64,000 bases of DNA. Origin: Russula earlei. Taxonomy: Eukaryota > Basidiomycota > Agaricomycetes > Russulales > Russulaceae. This document shows, piece after piece, positions 25,019-34,103 of the stretch. The notes beneath the pieces are model-generated. The model was given only the letters and a program-made list of their open reading frames with translations, ran no database searches and was not told the DNA's origin. The position numbers and the translations under genes were made by a program. Within the stretch, counting starts at the first letter, position 1, and the number at the start of each line of letters is the position of its first letter. The DNA is taken from assembly GCA_025769875.1 (NCBI GenBank), contig JAGFNK010000077.1, positions 87,787 through 151,786 of the forward strand. The letters run 5' to 3'.

Positions 25019-26941
25019 CTAATAAGGTCGCCACCGATTGTCCCCCCTTCCCCGTTCGGATGAGACAGTGGCAGCAGGGAGGACATCATGGACACGTTCT
25101 TTCCGCTTAGCCTGCTTCGCGGCTAACCGCTTATGAGCCGTCGACTTGACATGTGCCGCCCATTGTGACCCTTCTTCGATCATAACAGGGAGGGCGTCGT
25201 TCACCGTGCAGACGGAACATAACAGCTTTCTGTGGGCGAGGAGTGCCGCGGTCGGACTAAGGAAATGATCAGCCCCAGGTTCAGGTAGATAATCGGCCCA
25301 TCAATCGCCTACTCTGTAGCCGCCGCCTTTGCAGGAACGGAAAGCATCCTTTGGGCGGCAGACGAAAGTGAAGGGGGATCAGGCAGAGGATCGCATCTGA
25401 GGAACGCTGTTCGGTGCGAGTGTCAATCGCCCACCCTCCCAGACAACGGAAATCAAGCGGTCCGCTGACCTTCCATTAAATTGCTCGCAACATCACTCAC
25501 GTCGGATGACCACTTCTGGAGCTCTGTGCCAGCGCATAGATTTGGTCATCGACGTCTCCATTTCAGAGGAACCTAACTGAGATGCAAACCTGTCGCGTCC
25601 AAGAGATACATCCCGACACCCGTGGTGGATTTCGAAGCCCTTACAGCTGAAAGCAGCTTGTTGCGTATCCACGTGATTTGGCGCTTAGCGTATTGGTGAT
25701 TGGCAGTCTTCAGATTTTGGACGGCGGCTTGGAACTTTATCTCAGACGGTGATGGGTCTGCGAGGTATCGGTTAAATTCTCGAAAACCTGTTTCGATTCA
25801 AGGTCATCAAGTGTGATACATTCGGGACCACCAGACTTGCCTATCGATTGGAAGACCCCATGCGTATAATTGATCGACGAGGCAGTGGTACCCGACCCTG
25901 AGCCGACCTCGTCGGACGGTGATGCCAGGTTTGTCAGTGTACGAACTTCGTCGAGAAGACCGTTCTATGCCCATAAGTTACGGGAAACCTGAAATGGATG
26001 TGCAGTCACCTCGAGCATCTCATCAGCGCGAATGTCCAAACGACGCTTGAGCTCTGTCGGCTCTGCGTACAGCCACAAGAACAGAGTGTCATACCTAGAT
26101 TCTCGTATAAGAAGAGACAAAAGCGCGGGCCCACGAAACTCACCTGGGCCTAAGGGATGCAGCAGACTGCTCCTGGAGAACCTCACTCACCTTCCTTCCG
26201 CTATTTTTCATGATTTCGAGGTTCCGCAGAACCTTTCTTGTATCCCTCCAATGCCATCTAGCGGCAACATCGGGGTCTAGAGCTTGCAGGAGGTTGTGCA
26301 GGGCGAGGGCGGCGCCAGGGTCATCTGCCGCCAATGGTGGCGATTCGGGAAGTGAGTCGAACAGCGAGCGCAAATCAACTGTGACCTGCGATAGCGCAGA
26401 TAAGAGTCCGTCCGAGGGAGACACAGTGCTGGCTGATGGCGAAGAGTCTGGGCAAGAGACTTGCTCCGGCTCGACAGCAAGCCGACCAGGAAAGATGAGG
26501 TGTTGAATCCAGTATGCGGTCCCGCCGACGATGATGGGAACCTTTTTCGAGTCGTGTGCGTCGCTGATCTGGTCCACAGGGGGGTTGTATGAGAGCGATT
26601 AACCAACTAGATCACGAGAGATAGGGCTCACAGCCCGAGTGGCATCGTGGATCCACTGGCCGATCACATACTGCTCAGGTGGGTTCCTTGAAGTCCATGA
26701 GAAGGTGATCGACGCCAGCTCTCTCTCCTGGAGGGATTTTGTTCGTGATGGTATCAAAACCCTTATATGCTTGCATGGCGTCTGCATTGACCACAACACC
26801 ACCCGTCCAGCCATGGCGGTCGATATTTTCGGACAGCTTGAGCGCAAGCTCCACACCTAGCTTTGATTTACCAACGCCAGTAGTTCCACAAATCGCTATG
26901 ACAGGACGTAAGGCCATTTGGGCGACGCGAGGCAGGCTCAT
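25019..26941 (-). CDS. MOD5: tRNA dimethylallyltransferase with C-terminal matrin-type zinc finger
   Basis: Transfers the dimethylallyl group of DMAPP to adenosine-37 of tRNAs reading UNN codons, acting in cytosol, nucleus and mitochondria. The start MSLPRVAQMALRPVIAICG gives Walker A GTTGVGKS. Then come NADAMQAYKGFDTITNK (the substrate-binding DAMQ motif), QYVIGQWIHDA, VPIIVGGTAYWIQHLIFPGRL and WHWRDTRKVLRNLEI. Downstream, exons read THGVFQSIG, FREFNRYLADPS and NHQYAKRQITWIRNKLLSAV, the RQxxWIRN block typical of the family. The C-terminus, reached through an intron with donor GTAGGCG (about 25255-25310), is LLCSVCTVNDALPVMIEE...WAAHVKSTAHKRL, a U1/matrin-type C2H2 finger also found in eukaryotic Mod5/TRIT1. 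At least six introns. The protein is complete, with stop at 25019. Confidence 0.9.
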
Positions 26942-27063
26942 TCATGTCCGGAAGGAAGGTGGGAGGGATGGGATATAACCTTTTAAGTGGCTTCGCGATT
27001 CGAGTCGGTCACGCACAAACACTACACAATACGTAAACAGCTGGAGCTTTGCTGCAGTGCAGC

Positions 27064-28081
27064 CTACACTCGATCAGGAGAGATGGAACGACTATGTGAA
27101 CGGAAACGGCCATCCGAGCCTACAGGAGAACCTGAACGGGTAGGAGACGGGCTCCGCGACTCGGGGCGGGAACCATTCTTTCCACCGTGACCTGTGGAGG
27201 GCGCCCAGCTGGGACTCCTGCCCCGATCTGACATGCCATTCTGGCCACTGCGAGAGCTGGGGCTGCTGTTCCGACTACCACTTCGACTGCGACCCCGCCT
27301 TGAGCCTTCTTCGTCTTTACCCTCCATGGCATCGAGGAGAATGCTCTGGCGCGGTGCCAGCTCTCCATTTTCTTCGAGGATCGCGCGCTTTGGTATACGG
27401 GGCAGGATGATGTCACATACACGCTCGTCATTCAACAATTGATCAACAAATTCGTCGATATACGTCAGGTAATAGCCCGCTAAATACAACAGGTGAGATG
27501 CTGAATGGGGCGGAGGGTGTCTGTGCTTACTCTGGTCCCGATACCGTAGCTTTCTGTAGTCTTTTAAGAGTGGCTCAAGAATTTCATACACCTCTACTGC
27601 CCGGAAGGTCATCCGTATGTATATGGCTGCTAACGCCCGTAAATACCTACACCGAGCATTAGATTGTGAAGTTACAACAAATCTAAATGCGCTCACTTGA
27701 ACTCGTCGGCTTGTAGGTACTCGATAAGTATCTCCTTCTCTGGTTGAATTTGTAACAACTTGAGGAGAAGGCACATAAATTCCGGTCGGCTTTTGGTTGC
27801 CATAAACACCACCAACAGCCCGAAGTTTAATTGAAAGGTCGATCAAGCTCTCCGCTGCTCGGGTTATTATGTTTGGGTTGCAAAGAGGATATCCGGAGGA
27901 CTCGCCTGTTAATGCAAAGCAATGTTCCTTCCAATACTGCGACTCATATATACGATTTCGAATTACTGTTTCAACTAGGAACTAGATACAATTAAACGTA
28001 TCGCCTATTGAGAGAGATTGAACCTACCTGAGGGTTTTGACCATGAATAGCTTGCGCGCCACGAACTGTCGTATTAGCCAT
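27064..28081 (-). CDS. PRP38: pre-mRNA splicing factor PRP38 with RS-rich tail
   Basis: A U4/U6.U5 tri-snRNP component needed for spliceosome activation in the nucleus. The start MANTTVRGAQAIHGQNPQ at 28081 is the family's usual N-terminus. It is followed over an intron by NRIYESQYWKEHCFAL, then LIDLSIKLRAVGGVYGNQKPT, CLLLKLLQIQPEKEILIEYL, YLRALAAIYIRMTF, VYEILEPLLKDYRKLR, YIDEFVDQLLNDERVCDIILPR and RAILEENGELAPRQSILLDAM. The tail is rich in RS/SR dipeptides (about 80 residues), ending SISPDRV. One base appears extra at about 27782-27785: the frame jumps between NQKPT and EFMCLL with no room for an intron. In an essential gene this is best read as a sequencing or assembly indel. The rest is full length. 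Confidence 0.92.
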
Positions 28082-28377
28082 GTTGATGAGGAGAGGGAGA
28101 CTCAGGGTTGGGGTTTAACAGAACGATCACCCGTACACTCAGGCTTGCCGGTTCCTGTCCCTGTCCTAGCCTCTCGCCACTGCCACTTGTGTCCTTCGGC
28201 ACTGCTTGAACTTGAGCGCTTTGTATCCCATGGGGAATATCACAATGAGCCTCCACGGTGGGCGCTCAGGTGAAACGGTCACCATCACCACAAAGGCGCC
28301 TCTCCCCTCCTCGATCTTTTCGTTCTTTCTACGACTCTTACCTTGCGCTGGCCGTTTCTCTATTAATTATTGTTCTA
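28082..28377. promoter_or_regulatory. divergent promoter region between PRP38 and aspartic protease
   Basis: About 300 bp separate the divergent starts. It is GC-moderate and holds no supported coding sequence, so it most likely carries the core promoters of both genes. No TATA box is obvious. Confidence 0.4.
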
Positions 28378-30609
28378 ATGCTTTTCTTCTCCACGTTCTT
28401 TGTCTCCCTTCTCATGTTTGGGTCCGATCTGAACCTTGCGTTGCCTACCAAGTCAACGCAACGGGGCGTCTCAGTAGTCGTCAAGAAGAAACGCAACTTT
28501 GAGTTGCCGATACAGAGGAAAAGGACGGTCCCCCTTGGGACGATCACTGAAGCGTGGCATGTACTCCGGAAGTACAGGCCTAGGAGATTTCCTTGACCTG
28601 TGCGCAGTTGCTCTCCATCATCGCGTAAAGGACCAATAAACGAGCGTCCCAGAGTCTACACTGTCCCTATAGCCATTGGGAAAACCATGACTGCAGTAAA
28701 TCTCGGTGCGTAGTCTCTACTGGGATCGCATTCAAGCCTTTATCTATCATATGTGACGCATCGCAATGCATGCAGACACAGGTTCCAGCGATTTTTGGGT
28801 GGTCTCAGATTTGTGCAAGACAACAGTATGCAATAGCACAAACATGCCAGCGTACCCCTCCGCAAATGTCAACCTAGAAGGCGGTTCTGTCGTCCTGTCG
28901 TATGGTGATTCGTTGACTGGCACGTACGCGCATGGCCCTGTTGCACAAGATATAGCAGCCATCGCCGGACTTTCTATGCCTCAACAAGTGTTTGCTGCTA
29001 TCTCCGACACGAACAATACCGGAGTCACGGAAGGGTCTAACGGGATTTTCGGACTGGGGTTCCCGAGTGGGAGGTGCGTTCTGAACACCGTCTTTTGTCG
29101 ATCAAGTATTCAGGTATAATTCCAGTCGAGTGCAAGCTGCGGCCATCAACACAAAGGTGATTACATATATCAAAACAACTCCAGGAGAAGGTTATTTGAC
29201 TGATTGTTCCCTAAGTTCAACAGCTCCGCAACTACGGATGATTTCGTCATCGGTACTGCTGACAGTGGTCCCCTTCTATCGCGGATCACATTGTCTGGTT
29301 CTTTGGAGCAACCCATGTTCACTGTACGTAGCTACTTCTTGGTGCATGTAGGTAATTGACCTCCAACAGGTGATGCTGCAACGCGATGTCGTTGATATCA
29401 GCGGAAATAATGGCGCGTTTACCCTTGGGAAATTGCCTGATGGCATTGACAATTCATCGCTTACATGGGTCCCGGTGCGCCTCTACAAACCAGAAGATGG
29501 AGGCCTCAGCCCACCAACATTTGCCCCAAACGAGGTTTGTTTCCGTTTACCTGATAGTTATACATACTTCTTATTGATGTTTTCAGGTGTATCCTTTGTA
29601 AGTTTCAATCAGCGGGGCCAGCATTTACTATACGATTGGATTGTTCATATACTTCTCGTTTTAGCCGCTGGGAAGTTCCTATCGAGGGTGTTATCCTCGA
29701 TGGACAGCAATTACCGGCTTCAGCCCTCTCCGGAACCAGTGCAACGATTTCTGCTCTTCTCGACACGGTGCTGGCTGTCTATGCCTATTTGGATGACATC
29801 AGAAAATTGACTTGCTATCGTAGGGTAACAGTGTGATTCGCGGTCCCGCAGATGTTGTCGATTCGATCCTGAAGCAGGTCTCTTCCGCGTTCGCTGCTAA
29901 CCCCAAAGCAGCGCCGACCTTCTCTTGTTCGGTGCCACATAACCTTGCATTTCAGATAGGAGGCAAGACCTTTCCCGTCGATCCCCGCGATTTCATGTCA
30001 CAAGAAATACCCCGCGACGCGACGGCATGCATTGCCGACAACGTTGTGGCAACAGACCCACCAAGCCGTGGGGCGTTATACAGCTGGAGCTTGGGCGACC
30101 CGTTCTTCAAATCGTAAGTTTGGTAGATCAGGACAAACATTTTCAATCATGCGACATTGAATTTTCGTATTTGAATAGTAATCTGGTAGCCTTCTATTAC
30201 GGGAACTTAACATATCCCTCAGTCGACCCGCCTCGGATAGGTTTCTTATCGATGGTACCAAATAACGCGGATGCCATCGTGCAAACCATTGTTTCTCAGG
30301 CTCAAGCAAACGATGGCACTTTTCAAAGTGCGCCAAACATAACCATAACCACGTTTGTCTGGACCTCAAATGTCACTCACTCCTTACACAGGTACTTCTC
30401 AAGTCGCTCCAACGAATGTGGTAAGCAATGTGTTATTGGAACCCACCAGCATACAGATGCCTACGACGACCATCATGTCCTCTTCTCCCTTCACTGCATC
30501 GGACAAATCGAATGCGACGCAGTCTTTCCGACGCTCCAGTCATGTGGGACTAGCTCTCTGCGTGACCCTTCTTCCCTCAATCTTTGGGACAATGTTCTTA
30601 ATTTTCTAA
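28378..30609 (+). CDS. pepsin-like aspartic protease (A1), secreted, probably GPI-anchored
   Basis: The start at 28378, MLFFSTFFVSLLMFGSDLNLALP, looks like a signal peptide followed by a basic propeptide (KKKRNFELPIQRKR). The mature part opens YTVPIAIGKTMTAVNL and the first catalytic motif DTGSSDFWV is completed by splicing (CTC G / AC ACA GGT, acceptor at ~28770). IFGLGFPSG and VVDISGNNGAFTLGKLP follow. The second motif is ALLDTGNSVIRGP, formed across an intron near 29768-29824. Then come FSCSVPHNLAFQIGGKTFPVDP, ACIADNVV, GDPFFKS and NLVAFYYGNL...PRIGFLS. The C-terminus is Ser/Thr-rich and ends in a hydrophobic tail (VGLALCVTLLPSIFGTMFLIF) that suggests a GPI signal. The reading frame changes near 30355, which may be an intron or an indel. 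The first splice (about 28572-28607) gives an intron of only 36 nt and is uncertain. Substrate unknown. Confidence 0.85.
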
Positions 30610-30750
30610 CGATATCTTACTCTGCCACTGTTTAACTGGAAAAAAAAATTGGTGTGAATGTCTGTCTGGTAACCGTGGGATTAGTGTGCCAAAATTGGGT
30701 GTCAAACAATCCGAGGTACGCGTGGGGTTTCCACATTACATCATAAACCG

Positions 30751-31516
30751 ATGTCTCTCCTCCGGGCTTGTTCTGAGGCCCTTGTCAAGCCTGCCCTTCT
30801 TCGATCCTCGATAGTGGTTCGGACACTTTCGAGGGAGCCTACCCCGCCGACTCCAACTACAACTACAACGAAAGAGTCATCCGAGATCGCACCTGTCCCG
30901 CAGAAGGATGTTCTGAGCGCAGATATTATCAGCGGAGCACCAGGTACGGCTTTCCCTCCTCCATAGAGAAACAGAGCGCCTCGTCACACGCAACCTTCAG
31001 CCGAGCTTCGCCATCGCGTCGTGCGTATATATCAACCTACACGCAACACCATGCAGAGTGGTGGAGCGAAAGGCAACCGCTGGCGTCTTGACTGGGATAC
31101 TTTGCCTGGCGGTGGGCGCTGGGAGAATCCCCTGATGGGTTGGGCAAGCTCGTATGTTTTTGCCATTCTCAACCTTTTTCTTCTGTTTGTCATTGACCGC
31201 GAGGTAGGGCGGACTACGTCCAGGGAACCCGGCTGTCGTTCAGATCCAAGGAAGACGCCATTCATTTCGCCGAGAAGCAAGGTAAGGTCCCTACCCCTCA
31301 CTATCTTTTCTAGAGTCGATTTGATACATTTTGCAGGTTGGGACTACTATGTGTAAGTTCGGATGAACTCATTCCGCATCACTCTCCAGCTTGGTTTTGA
31401 TCTGACTCTGGATTCGCTGCAGCCAGTCACCATCTCCAGCGAGGATCCCGCCCAAGAATTATTCAGAGAATTTTGTCTATAAGCCGCACAAGCTGCGCAT
31501 CCTCCGTACAAAGTAG
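30751..31516 (+). CDS. NDUFS4: NADH:ubiquinone oxidoreductase subunit NDUFS4 (complex I accessory)
   Basis: Accessory subunit of mitochondrial complex I on the matrix arm near the N-module. The N-terminus MSLLRACSEALVKPALLRSSIVVRTLSR is Arg-rich without acids, a typical matrix-targeting presequence. After an intron (donor GTACGG at 30942, acceptor TTCAG) it reads RHRVVRIYQPTRNTMQSG and RWRLDWDTLPGGGRWENPLMGWASS. The next exons give [30 protein letters not shown] and QSPSPARIPPKNYSENFVYKPHKLRILRTK, with stop at 31514-31516. All splice phases close without frame breaks. Length matches fungal 18-21 kDa homologues. Confidence 0.95.
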
Positions 31517-31932
31517 AATGTATCTCCCCCGCACCAATTTTAGAGCTTGTCATATCTCCACCGAACACATTCCCCTGTCAACTAAAGTGCGATCTTCTCA
31601 ATCTCTTATGTTAGAGGTAAATGCCATCCTACATTCGAGAATGCAGAGTGGGTATTCGACATGCGCTATTTACATCCAGCCATTGAATTTCGCGACTAGC
31701 AATAAGCTAACCAGTCAGCCCATGACAGCGACATTATTTCTCTTTTACACGCTTGCCAATAATACTACTTTGATAAAACATTCGTCCATGTTGGCATCGC
31801 ATGCGAGACTTACTGGTATTTCGTCACAAGGCACAGATACGGAATGCACTTTAAGATATATTGAGAGGTGATCTTTTCTAAATAAGGTACGAATATATAG
31901 TGGTGGTGGTTCTACACGGTCACAACTTGCAG
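31517..31932. other. convergent 3' region of NDUFS4 and COX17
   Basis: About 415 AT-rich bases between two convergent stops. Nothing coding is supported; likely the 3' UTRs and polyadenylation signals of both genes. Confidence 0.5.
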
Positions 31933-32342
31933 CTAGGTTCCGCCTGCTGTCGGGATATTGAAGCCAAGATTCTGCATGCACGATAAATGTTCTTGCACGA
32001 GAGCCTTGCACTTTTCATTGGCATCAGACCCATCGAACTTAAGGAAGCAATCGTCGCGCGCAGATTTTGTCTGGGGGCAAGCGCAACAGCTGGGGATGTT
32101 GTCAGGTCAACGATGTCCATGGGGGGCTACGGGAAGGCGCGGCCTGGTCGCAAAGGGCGAAATCAACGTACGGCTTCAGGCCTTGGGGATTCCGAGGGTT
32201 CTGTTTGGGATCGGTAGGGTCATATGGCGCCTTTGTAAGCGGTGGCACCGGGGCAGGGGACCAGAGAGCAGTGAGCTACAAGACGTCGTTATTCTCAGGA
32301 AGCAGTTGGCATGGATAGGATTGGACTGACCCTCTCGAACAT
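31933..32342 (-). CDS. COX17: COX17 copper chaperone for cytochrome c oxidase
   Basis: A small intermembrane-space protein that passes Cu(I) to Sco1 and Cox11. It is visible only after splicing three exons. Exon 1 at 32342-32331 reads MFER. A 54-nt intron (GTCAGT...TTGTAG) follows. Exon 2 reads LTALWSPAPVPPLTKAPYDP and NPRNPQGLKP. The second intron is 32100-32171 (GTACGT...CCCCAG, branch-like CTGAC). Exon 3 (32099-31933) reads CCACPQTKSARDDCFLKF, then NEKCKALVQEHLSCMQNLGF, and ends IPTAGGT. The CCACPxTKxxRDxC copper-binding motif and twin CX9C helices (C-x9-C twice) are diagnostic. Length is about 80 residues, as in other fungi. The short extension MFERLTALWS before the usual start is odd; an internal start is possible. 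Frame is intact. Confidence 0.9.
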
Positions 32343-32821
32343 GTCGATACCGTAGACCGAGAGAGAGTAGTTATGGCTGGCTGCCACGATACAATACCGG
32401 TGTCACACGATCACATGTTATTGCATGTGTCATCTGCTCTATCTAATGTCATGTACTTCAGACTCAACATGCACTGCACCTGCTAGGCTGATGAGAAGAG
32501 ACTTTGGCAACTGGCTGGACCAATGGTCAGAATAAACCTGGATGACTTTGGCATAGCCATCGGAGGTAGAGCAGCTCAGGATCCATGAAGACTGCATCTA
32601 TGAACTACTTGAGTTGACTTGGATGCAGAGGAAGCTGCACTTCCTGAAGCCCAAGAAGCTGCCAGTTCATGGTAATGGTATAGAAGATCACCATGCTAGG
32701 ATGGGATACTGACAAAGTGACTCATTGCTTCCACAACATCAAAGATAGAAACAACACACTCTAAACGAAGTATCGTACAAGCATAGCAGGCAAGATCTGA
32801 CACAACTCACGCTGTACTCGA
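32343..32821. other. intergenic, nothing firmly recognised
   Basis: About 480 bp. It holds stop-rich sequence with fragments that look weakly coding (for example, plus-strand LDAEEAALPEAQEAA near 32610-32660), possibly an eroded repeat. No complete gene is supported. The right part probably holds the 3' end of the minus-strand hypothetical gene. Confidence 0.35.
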
Positions 32822-33340
32822 TTACCGCAGGAGATGGGTCGAAAGCTGGGGACCCGCAAATCCGAGTACGCGCAACTGTGCGAGATGATTCGCCTTCATC
32901 TGGTCAGACATTGGCGCCGCGAAGTGGAAGTCGGTCACGAGGATGAAGTAGATCATCGCGACGGATACGGCGCTCCACGCTTGGTTGTCGGCAATGGAGA
33001 TGCCCCTCTCCCCGTAGATCTTGAACGCAGTGCGCAATCTTGTAATGAGCACCAGGCAGTGGCAACCCGTGTTGCTCGGCTGCGCGAAGACGGCGTCCAG
33101 AAGACTCTGCGCAAATTCGGCCTGCGCCGGCTGCTTTGTGAGATCGTTGCTGCAACGGGCGTCAAAACAAGGCCGAGAGGAAGTGATCGCAATGTTCGGC
33201 GGAAGTACGCACAGGAGACCCCGCATGTAAGGGAAGAATTTCGGGGCGACCCAGGTGGCATAGACGAGGTGTCGCGGGTCATCGGCGTGTGTCATCAATG
33301 CCTGTGCAGTGGGAAGAGAGGGAACCGAGGCCGACATCAT
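32822..33340 (-). CDS. hypothetical protein, unrecognised
   Basis: A 172-codon open frame starting MMSASVPSLPTAQALMTHADD. It has mixed hydrophobic and polar segments (YATWVAPKFFPYMRGLLCVLPP, SAVSVAMIYFILVTDFHF) and several Cys, which suggests a folded protein rather than a shadow. An opposing plus-strand frame of 194 codons (32834-33418) covers the same DNA. That one is Arg-rich and low in hydrophobics, so the minus frame is preferred. Possible introns were not resolved. I do not recognise the family; a faint likeness to cyclin-type helical proteins is too weak to use. Confidence 0.4.
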   Translation of the reverse strand: MMSASVPSLPTAQALMTHADDPRHLVYATWVAPKFFPYMRGLLCVLPPNIAITSSRPCFDARCSNDLTKQPAQAEFAQSLLDAVFAQPSNTGCHCLVLITRLRTAFKIYGERGISIADNQAWSAVSVAMIYFILVTDFHFAAPMSDQMKANHLAQLRVLGFAGPQLSTHLLR

Positions 33341-34103
33341 GATTCTGGAGGAGAGGTTATCTCGTCGTCGAAGACGCGATGGACTGTGGGTGTGATGGTG
33401 AACCCTGAAGTCCAGTGAGTGGTTTTATAGCCTGAAGGGCACATGCGTCGACAAGACGCAAACCCCCATCTTCCACCGAAGAGACAGAAAACGTAAGGAT
33501 TTGGGGCCCAGAAAAACCCGAGAGACATCATCGTGTCTCGAAAACACGATGTTGGGGACCCCCGAGTCTATGTAACAAGGATCCTAATCGACCCCTTTGA
33601 AAGGGAGAAAGGAGGTGGAGATGTCATCACTGGCTCGCAGTCTTTCTGTGTCAAGCGTGCTCGCCGGAACAATGCACCTCGAAGTTGTCCTAGATCTGAG
33701 GACCATGCTGGCTTGCAGAGTCTTCAAACGATGTGATCCGAATTTGCGATCGAAGAGAGCAAAGCTAGGTTTGGGACAATGGACTCGACACAAAGCCGAA
33801 AATGATCCCAAGAGCTGCGTGGTGCAGTGATGGCAGACATGCCCTGGGGCCAATGAAAGGCAATCCAGCTGCGGCCTCGATTCTGGGGAAGTAAACGAGG
33901 AGGGCTGCTTCCTTTCACGAATGGCGGTATTCGATTAAAAGGACCGCTCACAATATTCGTCTATAGACGCGTGTCACGGGGTCAGGCGGATCGACGGGCC
34001 GACTCCGCCGAGGTCGGCATGTTTTGGTTTTGGTTTTGGCTGCCAATGGGCTCCAAAGTTCAATGCGTTGTTCTGATGGCATCTTTTCTTTCATTCCCGT
34101 TCA
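33341..34103. promoter_or_regulatory. divergent intergenic region
   Basis: About 760 bp between the hypothetical gene and the Csc1-like gene. It contains a perfect 8-bp inverted repeat (CATCGTGT, 7-nt loop, ACACGATG; 33528-33550) and three TTTTGG repeats near 34022-34040. No coding sequence is supported. It likely carries promoters of both flanking genes. Confidence 0.4.

Noticed and set aside
31473..31871. 132-codon plus-strand frame overlapping the end of NDUFS4
   Set aside because: Out of frame with the conserved NDUFS4 C-terminus and composed of low-quality shadow sequence.
32834..33418. 194-codon plus-strand frame
   Set aside because: Arg-rich shadow of the minus-strand frame; no domain.
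33528..33550. 8-bp hairpin CATCGTGT / ACACGATG
   Set aside because: Perfect but short; one such hairpin is expected by chance in 64 kb and there is no associated element.
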